A stretch of DNA of 5,453 nucleotides, from NCBI GenBank assembly GCA_030639445.1, contig DAOWCR010000083.1, positions 1 through 5,453 of the forward strand, written 5' to 3'. The notes beneath the pieces were generated by a model. The model was given only the letters and a program-made list of their open reading frames with translations, searched no databases and was not told where the DNA came from. This DNA comes from Dehalococcoidales bacterium. Lineage in GTDB: Bacteria > Chloroflexota > Dehalococcoidia > Dehalococcoidales > RBG-16-60-22. Positions 1 to 5,253 of the stretch are shown piece by piece (position 1 is the first letter of the stretch; each line of letters starts with the position of its first letter). The position numbers and the translations under genes were made by a program.

Positions 1-267
1 CAGCTCGTTGGCAGCGTTCACCAGGAAAGCGGTAAAATCTTGGACTTGGGGCGCATAGATTTCAGCGGAATGACCCTCTACCAGACAGTATTCGTTGGTC
101 TCCCAGGCACCGAGGACCATTTTTTTGGTGGCAAGAAATTTCTCGCTCCTGACATGACAACAAGCATAAAGGTCTAACCGGCGGCCCAGAATAGAGTAAT
201 CCGGGTAAATATCAAAGTAAGCCTCGTATTTACGCTTCAGGGTTTCCAGATATTCTTCCAGCTTCAC
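1..267 (-). CDS. Hypothetical protein, N-terminal part (cut by the window edge)
   Basis: An open frame of 89 codons reads leftward from a GTG at 265-267 and leaves the window without a stop. I do not recognise the family. The visible part is soluble in character, rich in Tyr, Phe, Glu and Lys, with no signal peptide or membrane segment. It begins with a probable amphipathic helix (KLEEYLETLKRKYEAYF), followed by an alternating hydrophobic stretch with a Cys-Cys-His at residues 36-38 and a segment around LGAWETNEYC (residues 52-61). The start is uncertain. AAGGGG lies six bases before the GTG, but the frame stays open upstream to a stop at 349-351, and a TTG at 307-309 with AAGGG about nine bases before it would add 14 residues. 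The gene is divergent from the aro operon and has its own possible promoter at 358-386. Nothing links its function to aromatic biosynthesis. Confidence 0.6.
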   Translation of the reverse strand, partial: MKLEEYLETLKRKYEAYFDIYPDYSILGRRLDLYACCHVRSEKFLATKKMVLGAWETNEYCLVEGHSAEIYAPQVQDFTAFLVNAANEL

Positions 268-357
268 CTCTCCCCCCTTGAGGGTGGAAGGATTTCCGGT
301 TTCAGTCAAATCTGGGATTCCCTTTCTCCATCTGGCTAAAACAAGGAATTAGGCTAT

Positions 358-386
358 ACTTTATACGGTCTTGGGGTAAATGTCAA
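358..386 (-). promoter_or_regulatory. Probable promoter of the leftward gene
   Basis: Read on the - strand, a perfect TTGACA (386 to 381) is followed after 17 bases by TAAAGT (363 to 358). An overlapping TATAAA (365 to 360) gives a 15-base spacer. Either would start transcription near 350, just upstream of the two candidate starts of the leftward gene. The -35 is strong, but the choice of -10 is uncertain. Confidence 0.45.
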
Positions 387-391
387 TACCT

Positions 392-419
392 TTGACAACA
401 CAATTTAGCGGTTTATTAA
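392..419 (+). promoter_or_regulatory. Possible second, upstream + strand promoter
   Basis: TTGACA at 392-397 is followed after 16 bases by TATTAA at 414-419. If active it would give a longer leader RNA than the main promoter at 462-490. The -10 is only moderate, and the TTGACA may instead be one arm of the inverted repeat with the divergent -35 at 381-386. Confidence 0.22.
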
Positions 420-461
420 CTCTCTCTGGATGAGGTTAGTAGATAGTCTTCTTCTTGTGGG

Positions 462-490
462 TTGACAAAGAACCGGTATTATGTTATATT
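462..490 (+). promoter_or_regulatory. Main promoter of the aro operon (sigma-70 type)
   Basis: A perfect -35 hexamer TTGACA (462-467) is separated by exactly 17 bases from TATATT (485-490), and TG at 482-483 adds an extended -10. The expected transcription start is near 496-498, which gives a leader of about 185 nt up to the attenuator U-tract. Such a strong promoter fits control by premature termination rather than by a weak start. No obvious operator overlaps it. Confidence 0.8.
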
Positions 491-517
491 GAGCCATAAT
501 AAGGGTGGTTAACGAAA

Positions 518-616
518 ATGGCAGTTAAGATGTTGGGACAAAGATTTAACTCGTATTATTACTATTATTACTTTAGCTGGCGCACAAGGTGCGCTGGGGA
601 GGCCTTTGTTATGTAG
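518..616 (+). CDS. Aromatic amino acid leader peptide (attenuator peptide of the aro operon)
   Basis: This is a 32-residue ORF starting at ATG 518-520 and ending with TAG at 614-616. AGGGTGG (502-508) lies nine bases upstream as a ribosome binding site. Residues 13-18 are six consecutive tyrosines (codons 554-571), then Phe19, Ser20 and Trp21, so eight of nine residues in a row are aromatic; Phe10 and Phe30 add two more. The peptide has no domain. Its function is inferred to be its own translation: a ribosome starved for charged tRNA-Tyr (or tRNA-Phe or tRNA-Trp) stalls on this run and alters folding of the RNA downstream, as in the trp, phe and his leader peptides. It sits between a strong promoter and a terminator ahead of the gene for the first shikimate-pathway enzyme. 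An in-frame Met at residue 5 is a possible alternative start and would not change the aromatic run. Confidence 0.9.
   Translation: MAVKMLGQRFNSYYYYYYFSWRTRCAGEAFVM
577..597 (+). promoter_or_regulatory. Leader RNA hairpin 1:2 (antiterminator-blocking / pause hairpin)
   Basis: A nine-pair stem forms from 577-585 and 589-597, with the core GCGCAC/GTGCGC perfectly complementary, an AAG loop and two G-U pairs near the base. It begins six bases after the last Tyr codon, so a ribosome stalled on the Tyr run would cover its 5' arm. Its 3' arm (595-597) is shared with the antiterminator, so the two compete. Confidence 0.65.
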
Positions 617-671
617 CTTTCAAAGAATCAACCGAATAAAAGTAATTAAGTTAGATGAAGAGCCCTCCCCA
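595..671 (+). promoter_or_regulatory. Antiterminator pairing of the aro leader
   Basis: Bases 595-602 (TGGGGAGG) are perfectly complementary to 664-671 (CCTCCCCA). After one C-C mismatch (603/663), 604-607 pair with 659-662 (one G-U). The helix of 12 pairs occupies the whole 5' arm of the terminator (659-665) and so excludes it. The left strand lies within the last codons of the leader peptide and is covered by a ribosome that reaches the stop at 614-616, so full translation favours termination. A small CTTTG/CAAAG hairpin (604-608/621-625) could form in the intervening loop as an alternative. Confidence 0.7.
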
Positions 672-684
672 AAAGGGCTTTTTT
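657..684 (+). terminator. Rho-independent terminator of the aro leader (attenuator)
   Basis: AGCCC (661-665) pairs with GGGCT (675-679) across a nine-base loop. The stem extends outward through weaker pairs of G657-G660 with the U-tract, which reads T679-T684, then C, then TTTT. It lies 40 bases after the leader-peptide stop and about 45 bases before aroF. The short GC core makes it a moderate terminator, as expected for a regulated one. Confidence 0.75.
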
Positions 685-685
685 C

Positions 686-704
686 TTTTCCGGTAACCGG
701 AGAA
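686..704 (+). other. Small hairpin between attenuator and aroF
   Basis: Bases 686-693 (TTTTCCGG) pair with 697-704 (CCGGAGAA), including one U-G pair, around a TAA loop. It directly follows the attenuator U-tract and ends 12 bases before the aroF ribosome binding site. It would be at or near the 5' side of read-through mRNA. Function unknown; it may only be incidental. Confidence 0.35.
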
Positions 705-716
705 AAATAAGACGTT

Positions 717-723
717 GAGGAGG
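717..723 (+). promoter_or_regulatory. Ribosome binding site that sets the aroF start
   Basis: GAGGAGG at 717-723 is a near-perfect Shine-Dalgarno sequence. It lies six bases before GTG 730, directly abuts ATG 724 and is 15 bases from ATG 739, so GTG 730 is the best-spaced start. A TTG at 715 overlaps the site and is ruled out. Confidence 0.75.
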
Positions 724-729
724 ATGGCG

Positions 730-1800
730 GTGATAATAATGAAATCAGAAGCCAGCAAAGAAGAAATTGCCAGCGTGGTAAAGGAAATAAAAAAATACGG
801 GCTGAAAGCTGATGTCTCCCGGGGGGAGTACCGGACGGTAATCGGGCTGGTGGGTGACGAGAGGAAGATAGATTTCTCTCATTTTGCCACCCTTCCCGGG
901 GTAAAAGAAGCGGTGATGGTGGAAACCCCCTATAAACTGATCAGCCGGGAATACAGTCGGCGTTTTGAGGAAGAAGGTGAGCGCCGGGAGATACCGGTGG
1001 GCAACGTCACCATCGGTGGTGACGACCCGGTATTTATTGCCGGGCCCTGCGCTATCGAAAGCCGGGAGCAGCTGTTCAAAATTGCCGAGGGCGTGAAGAA
1101 AGCCGGGGCTCATATTCTGCGGGGAGGTATTTTCAAACCGAGAAGCTCCGTCCACTCCTTTCAGGGGTTGGGCAGTAATGGCCGGGAGGAAGCCGAGGAG
1201 GCTTTAAAATGGCTGTATGAAGCCGGCCGGGAGTTCGAAATGCCGGTGGTCACCGAGGTGAGGGGGGAAACGCAGATTGACCTGGTGGCGGAGTATGTTG
1301 ATATAATGCAGATAGGTGCCCGCAATATGTATGACCAGGACCTGCTCGCCAATGTGGCCCGGAAGCAAAAGCCGGTCCTGTTTAAGCGGCATTTCGGTGC
1401 CGGCATTGACGAGTTCCTGTCTTTTGCCGAGTATATCGCCGCCGAAGGCAATAAAGATATCATCCTTTGCGAGAGGGGGATATTGCCGGTGGGTAAAGGT
1501 AAGAACTATACGCGGTATACCTTTGACGTGGCGGCGGTGCCGGTGCTTCAGAAAGAGACTTATCTGCCGGTGCTCGCCGATCCGAGTCATGCCACCGGCC
1601 GTCGGGACCTCATTTTTAATATGAGCTGTGCCGCTATCGCCGCCGGAGCCAGTGGGTTAATGGTCGAGACGCACTATAACCCCTCGGAAGCGCTGGTCGA
1701 TGCCCAGCAGATGATAACTCCGGATGAGCTGAAAGAGGTTATCGCGGCCTGCCGGAGAATCCACCAGCTGGTGGCCCGCGGACCGGAAAGTATTGGTTAA
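730..1800 (+). CDS. aroF: 3-deoxy-7-phosphoheptulonate (DAHP) synthase, type I-beta with N-terminal regulatory domain
   Basis: It condenses phosphoenolpyruvate with D-erythrose 4-phosphate, the committed cytoplasmic step of the shikimate pathway. With GTG 730 as start the protein has 356 residues. Residues 1-70 form the ferredoxin-like (ACT-like) extension seen in Thermotoga-type enzymes (MIIMKSEASKEEI, then TVIGLVGD). The TIM-barrel catalytic domain follows: GPCAIESREQ (from 105), RGGIFKPRSSVHSFQGLG (from about 131), QIGARN, KPVLFKR, ILCERG, ADPSHATGRRDL and VETHYNPSEALVDAQQ. The expected metal ligands are Cys107, His287, Glu313 and Asp324. The start was chosen because GAGGAGG is six bases upstream and the sequence then begins as family members do; ATG 724 or 739 are less likely alternatives. 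It is first in the operon and directly behind the attenuator. In T. maritima the homologous N-terminal domain mediates Tyr/Phe inhibition, so feedback here is likely but inferred. Confidence 0.96.
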   Translation: MIIMKSEASKEEIASVVKEIKKYGLKADVSRGEYRTVIGLVGDERKIDFSHFATLPGVKEAVMVETPYKLISREYSRRFEEEGERREIPVGNVTIGGDDPVFIAGPCAIESREQLFKIAEGVKKAGAHILRGGIFKPRSSVHSFQGLGSNGREEAEEALKWLYEAGREFEMPVVTEVRGETQIDLVAEYVDIMQIGARNMYDQDLLANVARKQKPVLFKRHFGAGIDEFLSFAEYIAAEGNKDIILCERGILPVGKGKNYTRYTFDVAAVPVLQKETYLPVLADPSHATGRRDLIFNMSCAAIAAGASGLMVETHYNPSEALVDAQQMITPDELKEVIAACRRIHQLVARGPESIG

Positions 1801-1806
1801 CGGCAA

Positions 1807-2886
1807 ATGAGAAAAATCAGCGTAGCCCTGGGCAGTAACCGCTATGAAATCCATGTCGGTTCCGGCCTGCTGGCCCGGACCGGACACCGGCTGAGAGAGA
1901 GCGGGTTTTCCGGCAAACTGGTGATTATCACCGACCCCACCGTGAGCCGTCTCTATGGGGAGACGCTGGGCCAGGGCCTGGCGAAAGAGGGTTTTGCGGT
2001 GAGCACCCTGCTCGTCCCGGCGGGGGAGGCGCAGAAGTCGCTGGAGACCGCCGGGCGACTGTACCACGAGTTGACCGAAACCCGCGCGGAAAGGACAACG
2101 CCGATTCTGGCCCTGGGGGGTGGGGTTATCGGCGACCTGGGTGGCTTCGTGGCGGCTACCTACCTGCGGGGGGTGCCATTGGTGCAGGTGCCAACCACCC
2201 TGCTGTCGCAGGTGGACAGCAGTATTGGCGGTAAGGTGGCGGTGGACCACGGGCAGCTGAAAAATAAAATCGGGGCATTCTACCAGCCGGAGCTGGTCGT
2301 GGCGGATACCGATACGCTGAAGACTCTGCCGGCGGCAGAACTGGCCAGCGGCCTGGCCGAAGTGATAAAAAGCGCCGCCATCCGGGACCGGGAGTTTTTT
2401 ACTTTCTTGGAGCAGAACCTGGAACGGATAAAATCGCTTGACGGGGAGGCGCTGGAGGAGGTCGTTTTCCGGACGGCGCAGATTAAGGCCGAAGTAGTTA
2501 CTGCAGATGAGAAGGATACGGGTTTAAGGAATATTTTAAATTACGGGCATACTATCGGGCACGCCATTGAGTCCGTCTCGGGTTTCCGGATGGAACACGG
2601 CCCGGCGGTGGCTATCGGTATGGTAGCCGCGGCCCGAATTTCAAACCGGATGGGCCTGCTGGCGGATGATGGGCTGGTCAGGTTGGAGAACGTTATCGGG
2701 AGGGCCGGCCTGCCGACGAAGGTGCCGGAGCTGAAAAAGGAAAAGATTATCCAGGCGATGAAACACGATAAAAAAGTGCGGAAAGAGAAAGTGAGGTTCG
2801 TCCTGCTAAAATCAATCGGCCGCGTCCTGGTGACTGACGAGGTAAGCCCGTCTTTAGTCGAGGAGGTTCTGGCCGGTGAAAAATAG
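1807..2886 (+). CDS. aroB: 3-dehydroquinate synthase
   Basis: It converts DAHP to 3-dehydroquinate using NAD+ and a divalent metal, the second step of the pathway. The 359-residue length is normal for the family. The NAD-binding GGGVIGDLGGFVAATYLRG begins at residue 104, followed by PTTLLSQVDSSIGGKVAVD and the conserved KNKIGAFYQP. Predicted zinc ligands are Glu185 (in SGLAEVIK), His248 (in NYGHTIGHAIE) and His264 (in EHGPAVAIGM). KHDKK near residue 319 is the usual C-terminal-domain substrate-contact segment. The ATG lies six bases after the aroF stop and has no clear Shine-Dalgarno sequence (only weak GG-containing matches), so translation probably depends on coupling to aroF. All key residues are present and nothing looks degraded. 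Confidence 0.97.
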   Translation: MRKISVALGSNRYEIHVGSGLLARTGHRLRESGFSGKLVIITDPTVSRLYGETLGQGLAKEGFAVSTLLVPAGEAQKSLETAGRLYHELTETRAERTTPILALGGGVIGDLGGFVAATYLRGVPLVQVPTTLLSQVDSSIGGKVAVDHGQLKNKIGAFYQPELVVADTDTLKTLPAAELASGLAEVIKSAAIRDREFFTFLEQNLERIKSLDGEALEEVVFRTAQIKAEVVTADEKDTGLRNILNYGHTIGHAIESVSGFRMEHGPAVAIGMVAAARISNRMGLLADDGLVRLENVIGRAGLPTKVPELKKEKIIQAMKHDKKVRKEKVRFVLLKSIGRVLVTDEVSPSLVEEVLAGEK

Positions 2887-3532
2887 ACCCAGAATTTGTG
2901 CCTCCATCGTAAACGATGACCTGGCCGCTATAAAGGGCATAGCGCCATTCGTGGAACTGTTTGAGGTGCGTATAGACCTTATCGGTGAGGGCTGGCCGGA
3001 ACTGGTGAAACAGCTGGAAAAGCCATGGATAGCCTGTAACAGGGTTGCCGGTGAAGGCGGCCGCTGGCCGGGGAGCGAGTCGGCCAGAATAGAAAAGCTG
3101 CTCGGCGCTATTGACTTGGGGGCGGCGATAATTGACATCGAGCTGGCGACGGAAAACCTGGCGTCGGTGGTCAAGCGGATTAAGGCGGGGGCGGAGTGCC
3201 TGCTCTCTTTTCATGATATCAACGGAACGCCGCCTCCGGAGAGAATGAAGGAGATAGTCGACCGGCAGCTGGCCGCCGGCGCCGATATCTGCAAAGTGGT
3301 CACCACGGCGCAAAAATTTGAGGATAACCTGGCGGTTTTGCAGCTCATCCCGGACTTCCCGAAAGCCAGGATAGTCTCCTTTGCCATGGGGCCCCTGGGT
3401 TTTACCAGCCGGATTTTCTGCCCTCTGGCGGGCGGCGACTTTGTCTACGCTGCCATCGAGAAGGGCAGGGAAGCGGCCTCCGGCCAGATAACGGTGGGCG
3501 AGTTAAGAAGGATTTACGGAGTGATGACGTGA
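2876..3532 (+). CDS. aroD: Type I 3-dehydroquinate dehydratase
   Basis: It dehydrates 3-dehydroquinate to 3-dehydroshikimate through a Schiff-base lysine. At 218 residues it is at the short end for the type I class. Visible landmarks are the substrate-contact FEVRID (Glu30, Arg32), Arg56 followed by EGG (60-62), and IDIEL (86-90). The catalytic His113 lies in SFHDINGTP, the Schiff-base Lys140 in ADICKVV, the MGPLGFTSR loop at 171-179 carries the substrate-binding Arg, and the SGQ tail ends at Gln204. The GTG start overlaps the end of aroB by 11 bases and is strongly supported by GAGGAGGT at 2860-2867, eight bases upstream and inside aroB. This site is much stronger than the aroB one, so AroD may be translated partly independently. 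The small dodecameric type II enzyme is excluded because its motifs are absent. Confidence 0.96.
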   Translation: MKNRPRICASIVNDDLAAIKGIAPFVELFEVRIDLIGEGWPELVKQLEKPWIACNRVAGEGGRWPGSESARIEKLLGAIDLGAAIIDIELATENLASVVKRIKAGAECLLSFHDINGTPPPERMKEIVDRQLAAGADICKVVTTAQKFEDNLAVLQLIPDFPKARIVSFAMGPLGFTSRIFCPLAGGDFVYAAIEKGREAASGQITVGELRRIYGVMT

Positions 3533-4395
3533 TGGAGGGCAGCCTGATATCGGGAAAAACGAAGGTCTGCGGCATTATCGGTGACCCCATAGAGCATACC
3601 ATGTCGCCGGTGATGCACAACTCTGCCTTTAAAGAGCTGGGTATAGACGGCCGGTATCTGCCTTTCCGCGTGCGGGCGGCAGACCTGGGTGAGGCGATTG
3701 GTGGCCTGAGAGCCCTGCATATCCGGGGCTTGAATGTCACCATACCGCATAAAACGGCGGTTATTCCGTTTCTGGATAAGCTGGACCCTTCGGCGGAGAG
3801 GATAGACGCCGTCAATACCATAGTCAATGATGACGGCGTGCTGACCGGCTATAATACCGACGCGGCCGGCTTTTTGCAGGCGCTTCTGGAGAAGGGGATT
3901 GAGCCGGCGGGGAAAAACGTGGTCGTCCTGGGGGCGGGCGGCGCCGCCAAGGGGATTTCCTTTATCCTGGCCGAAAGGGGTGCCCATCCGGTTATCCTCA
4001 ACCGGCACCCGGGCCGGGCGGAAGAGTTGGCCCGCCGGATTGCTCAGGCCTTAAAAAAAGAAATTAAAGCCCGGCCGCTGAGCGAGGCAGACCTGGCGGC
4101 GGCGCTGGCTAAAGCCGATATTCTGGTTAATACCACCAGCGTGGGTATGGTTCCCGGCACTGAGGATACTCCGGTCCCGGCAAAATTGCTCAGGCCGGGC
4201 CTGGTTGTTTTTGATATTGTCTATAACCCCATCCAGACGAGGCTGCTGCGGGAAGCGGAAGCGGCCGGTGCCCGGACCATAGACGGGCTGGCCATGCTGG
4301 TCTGGCAGGGCGCCCTGGCTTTTGAGAAATGGACGGGCCGGAAAGCCCCGGTCGACCTGATGAGAGAAACAGCGGTTAAGGCTTTAGGGGCATGA
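3532..4395 (+). CDS. aroE: Shikimate dehydrogenase (NADP+)
   Basis: It reduces 3-dehydroshikimate to shikimate with NADPH. From ATG 3532 the protein has 287 residues, typical for AroE. The N-terminal substrate domain shows GDPIEHTMSPVMHN, where the usual HSxSP reads His-Thr-Met-Ser-Pro, then NVTIPHK with the catalytic Lys74, Asn95 (AVNT) and Asp110 (YNTDAAGF). The Rossmann domain has GAGGAAKG at 134-141 and the NADP-phosphate-binding NRHPGR at 157-162. NTTSVGM and DIVYNP follow, and Gln259 lies in the MLVWQGALAFE stretch. The ATG shares one base with the aroD stop (TGATG). GTG 3529 would add one residue, and GGAG at 3518-3521 is compatible with either start. Embedded in the pathway operon, it is the biosynthetic enzyme and not the quinate/shikimate-degrading YdiB type. 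Confidence 0.95.
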   Translation: MEGSLISGKTKVCGIIGDPIEHTMSPVMHNSAFKELGIDGRYLPFRVRAADLGEAIGGLRALHIRGLNVTIPHKTAVIPFLDKLDPSAERIDAVNTIVNDDGVLTGYNTDAAGFLQALLEKGIEPAGKNVVVLGAGGAAKGISFILAERGAHPVILNRHPGRAEELARRIAQALKKEIKARPLSEADLAAALAKADILVNTTSVGMVPGTEDTPVPAKLLRPGLVVFDIVYNPIQTRLLREAEAAGARTIDGLAMLVWQGALAFEKWTGRKAPVDLMRETAVKALGA

Positions 4396-4916
4396 AGACC
4401 AGTATCGCCCTGATTGGTTTTATGGGGACGGGAAAAACGGTGGTGGGCCAGGTCCTGGCGGAGAGGCTGGGCAAGGAGTTCGTGGAGCTGGATACTCTGA
4501 TTGCGCGGAAGGCGGGCAAGACCATCCCCGAGATATTCCAGCAGGACGGGGAGGTGGCTTTCCGGGAGCTTGAGATTGAGGCTGCCCGAGAAATTGCCGG
4601 GAAAAAGAACGTGGTTATTGCCGGTGGGGGCGGTATCGTTCTTAATAAGATAAACATTGACCGGCTGGGAAGAGAATGCCTGATAGTTTACCTGACGGCG
4701 TCACCGGAGGTAATCCTGAAACGGACGTCAACCGGTAGAAACGACCGGCCGCTGCTGAGTACGGCGGACAGGGATACCACGGTCCGGGAGCTTCTGGAGT
4801 TCCGCCGGCCGTTTTACGAGCGAGCCGCCGACATTACCATAGACACGTCGGCACTGAATATCGGGGCGGTAGTCGGGCAAATTATAGAAACAATGAAAGA
4901 AGAGGAGAGCGACTAG
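4392..4916 (+). CDS. aroK: Shikimate kinase
   Basis: It phosphorylates the 3-hydroxyl of shikimate with ATP. It has 174 residues, the usual size of this small P-loop kinase. Walker A is GFMGTGKT at 9-16. Asp34 (ELDTLI) and Arg58 (AFRELE) contact shikimate and magnesium, and GGGG at 78-81 is the shikimate-binding loop. RNDRPLL at 116-122 holds the lid arginine, and R(139)P-x-Y-x-x-x-A near residues 139-145 is the adenine-side motif. The start overlaps the aroE stop as ATGA (4392-4395), with TAAGG ten bases upstream. The reading frame ends in an acidic tail (EEESD). It is the last gene of the tightly packed block, and hairpin repeats begin immediately after it. Confidence 0.96.
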   Translation: MKTSIALIGFMGTGKTVVGQVLAERLGKEFVELDTLIARKAGKTIPEIFQQDGEVAFRELEIEAAREIAGKKNVVIAGGGGIVLNKINIDRLGRECLIVYLTASPEVILKRTSTGRNDRPLLSTADRDTTVRELLEFRRPFYERAADITIDTSALNIGAVVGQIIETMKEEESD

Positions 4917-4918
4917 AG

Positions 4919-4960
4919 ACCAGATATATTTACCGGGAGTTCTGGAGGGACGAAGTCTAA
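4919..4960 (+). repeat. Hairpin repeat, copy A (truncated)
   Basis: This stretch matches the middle of copies B and C (TATATTT, GGGAGT, then GGAGGGACGAAGTC), but the right arm of the hairpin has lost CCCTC, so only GAC-GAA-GTC can pair. It begins within a few bases of the aroK stop codon and is offset 80 bases from the same point in copy B. It looks like a decayed or partial copy. Confidence 0.5.
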
Positions 4961-4975
4961 AAAAGAGAATTAAAA

Positions 4976-5075
4976 GAGAGTTAAAGAGAGGCGAAGCCCC
5001 TAGGTATATTTGTGGGGAGTTTTAGAGGGGTGAAATCCCTCTAACGTAATCCCTCCCCCTTCCCCTTTCAGGAAG
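4976..5075 (+). repeat. Hairpin repeat, copy B
   Basis: The unit starts GAGAGTTAAAGAGAGGCGAAGC and repeats in copy C with a period of 114 bases. It contains a small GGC-GAA-GCC hairpin (4990-4998) and a ten-pair hairpin at 5022-5031/5035-5044 closed by a GAA loop (TTAGAGGGGT/ATCCCTCTAA, one G-U). A degenerate version of the terminal GC-rich hairpin follows (CTTCC/GGAAG, 5059-5075). It contains no coding frame. Function unknown. Confidence 0.7.
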
Positions 5076-5089
5076 AGAAAAGACTAAAG

Positions 5090-5215
5090 GAGAGTCAAAG
5101 AGAGGCGGAGCCTCCAAATATACTTATTGGGGAGTCTTGGAGGGACGAAGTCCCTCTAAAGTAACGATTCCCCCTCTCCTTATCAAAGGAGAGGGGGTCA
5201 GGGGGTGAGGTCACC
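5090..5215 (+). repeat. Hairpin repeat, copy C (most complete)
   Basis: This is the fullest unit. A GAGGC-GGA-GCCTC hairpin (5102-5114) is followed by a ten-pair hairpin at 5137-5146/5150-5159 with a GAA loop, then the long CCCCCTCTCC hairpin at 5170-5197 and the tail TCAGGGGGTGAGGTCACC. Against copy B several paired positions differ on both strands yet still pair: T-A becomes C-G at the loop, and G-U becomes A-T next to it. This points to selection on, or descent as, a folded element. No transposase is present. Confidence 0.72.
5170..5197 (+). other. Long perfect GC-rich hairpin
   Basis: CCCCCTCTCCTT (5170-5181) and AAGGAGAGGGGG (5186-5197) form 12 uninterrupted pairs around an ATCA loop. 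There is no T-tract after it on the + strand, so it is not a standard terminator. It resembles the palindromic REP or MITE-like units scattered between genes in many environmental bacterial genomes. In an mRNA it could protect 3' ends or slow ribosomes or RNA polymerase, but its role here is inferred. Confidence 0.75.
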
Positions 5216-5219
5216 ATAT

Positions 5220-5253
5220 ATCCCAAGGGAAGGGGTCAGGGGGTGGTTTCCCT
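5220..5253 (+). repeat. G-rich tail repeat, copy D
   Basis: GGGGTCAGGGGGTG at 5232-5245 is an exact copy of 5194-5207, 38 bases apart, and is preceded by an AAGGGA that corresponds to the right arm of the long hairpin. It can fold weakly by itself (AGGGAA 5226-5231 with TTCCCT 5248-5253). It appears to be a second, left-truncated copy of the terminal part of the repeat unit. Confidence 0.6.

Noticed and set aside
501..514. AAGGGTGGTTAACG resembles the T-box core AGGGTGGNACCGCG
   Set aside because: It lies only a few bases after the predicted transcription start, has no room for a specifier stem upstream, is not next to the terminator, and is explained as the leader-peptide ribosome binding site.
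715..729. TTG 715 or ATG 724 as the aroF start
   Set aside because: TTG 715 overlaps the Shine-Dalgarno sequence and ATG 724 has no spacing from it; GTG 730 has ideal spacing and matches the usual N-terminus of the family.
745..1155. Antisense open frame opposite aroF
   Set aside because: It is a shadow of the GC-rich aroF coding strand: no ribosome binding site, no family motifs, and aroF itself is certain.
1657..2250. Long antisense open frame opposite the aroF/aroB junction
   Set aside because: It is Gln/His/Arg-rich low-quality sequence typical of reverse-frame shadows, and it crosses two certain genes.
2747..3313. Antisense open frame opposite aroB/aroD
   Set aside because: It lies entirely over aroB and aroD, which have all catalytic motifs, and it has no recognisable domain.
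5022..5044. Operon terminator after aroK
   Set aside because: The hairpin is stable but is followed by CGTAATCCC and not by a T-tract, and aroA, the next pathway gene in the same direction, lies just downstream.
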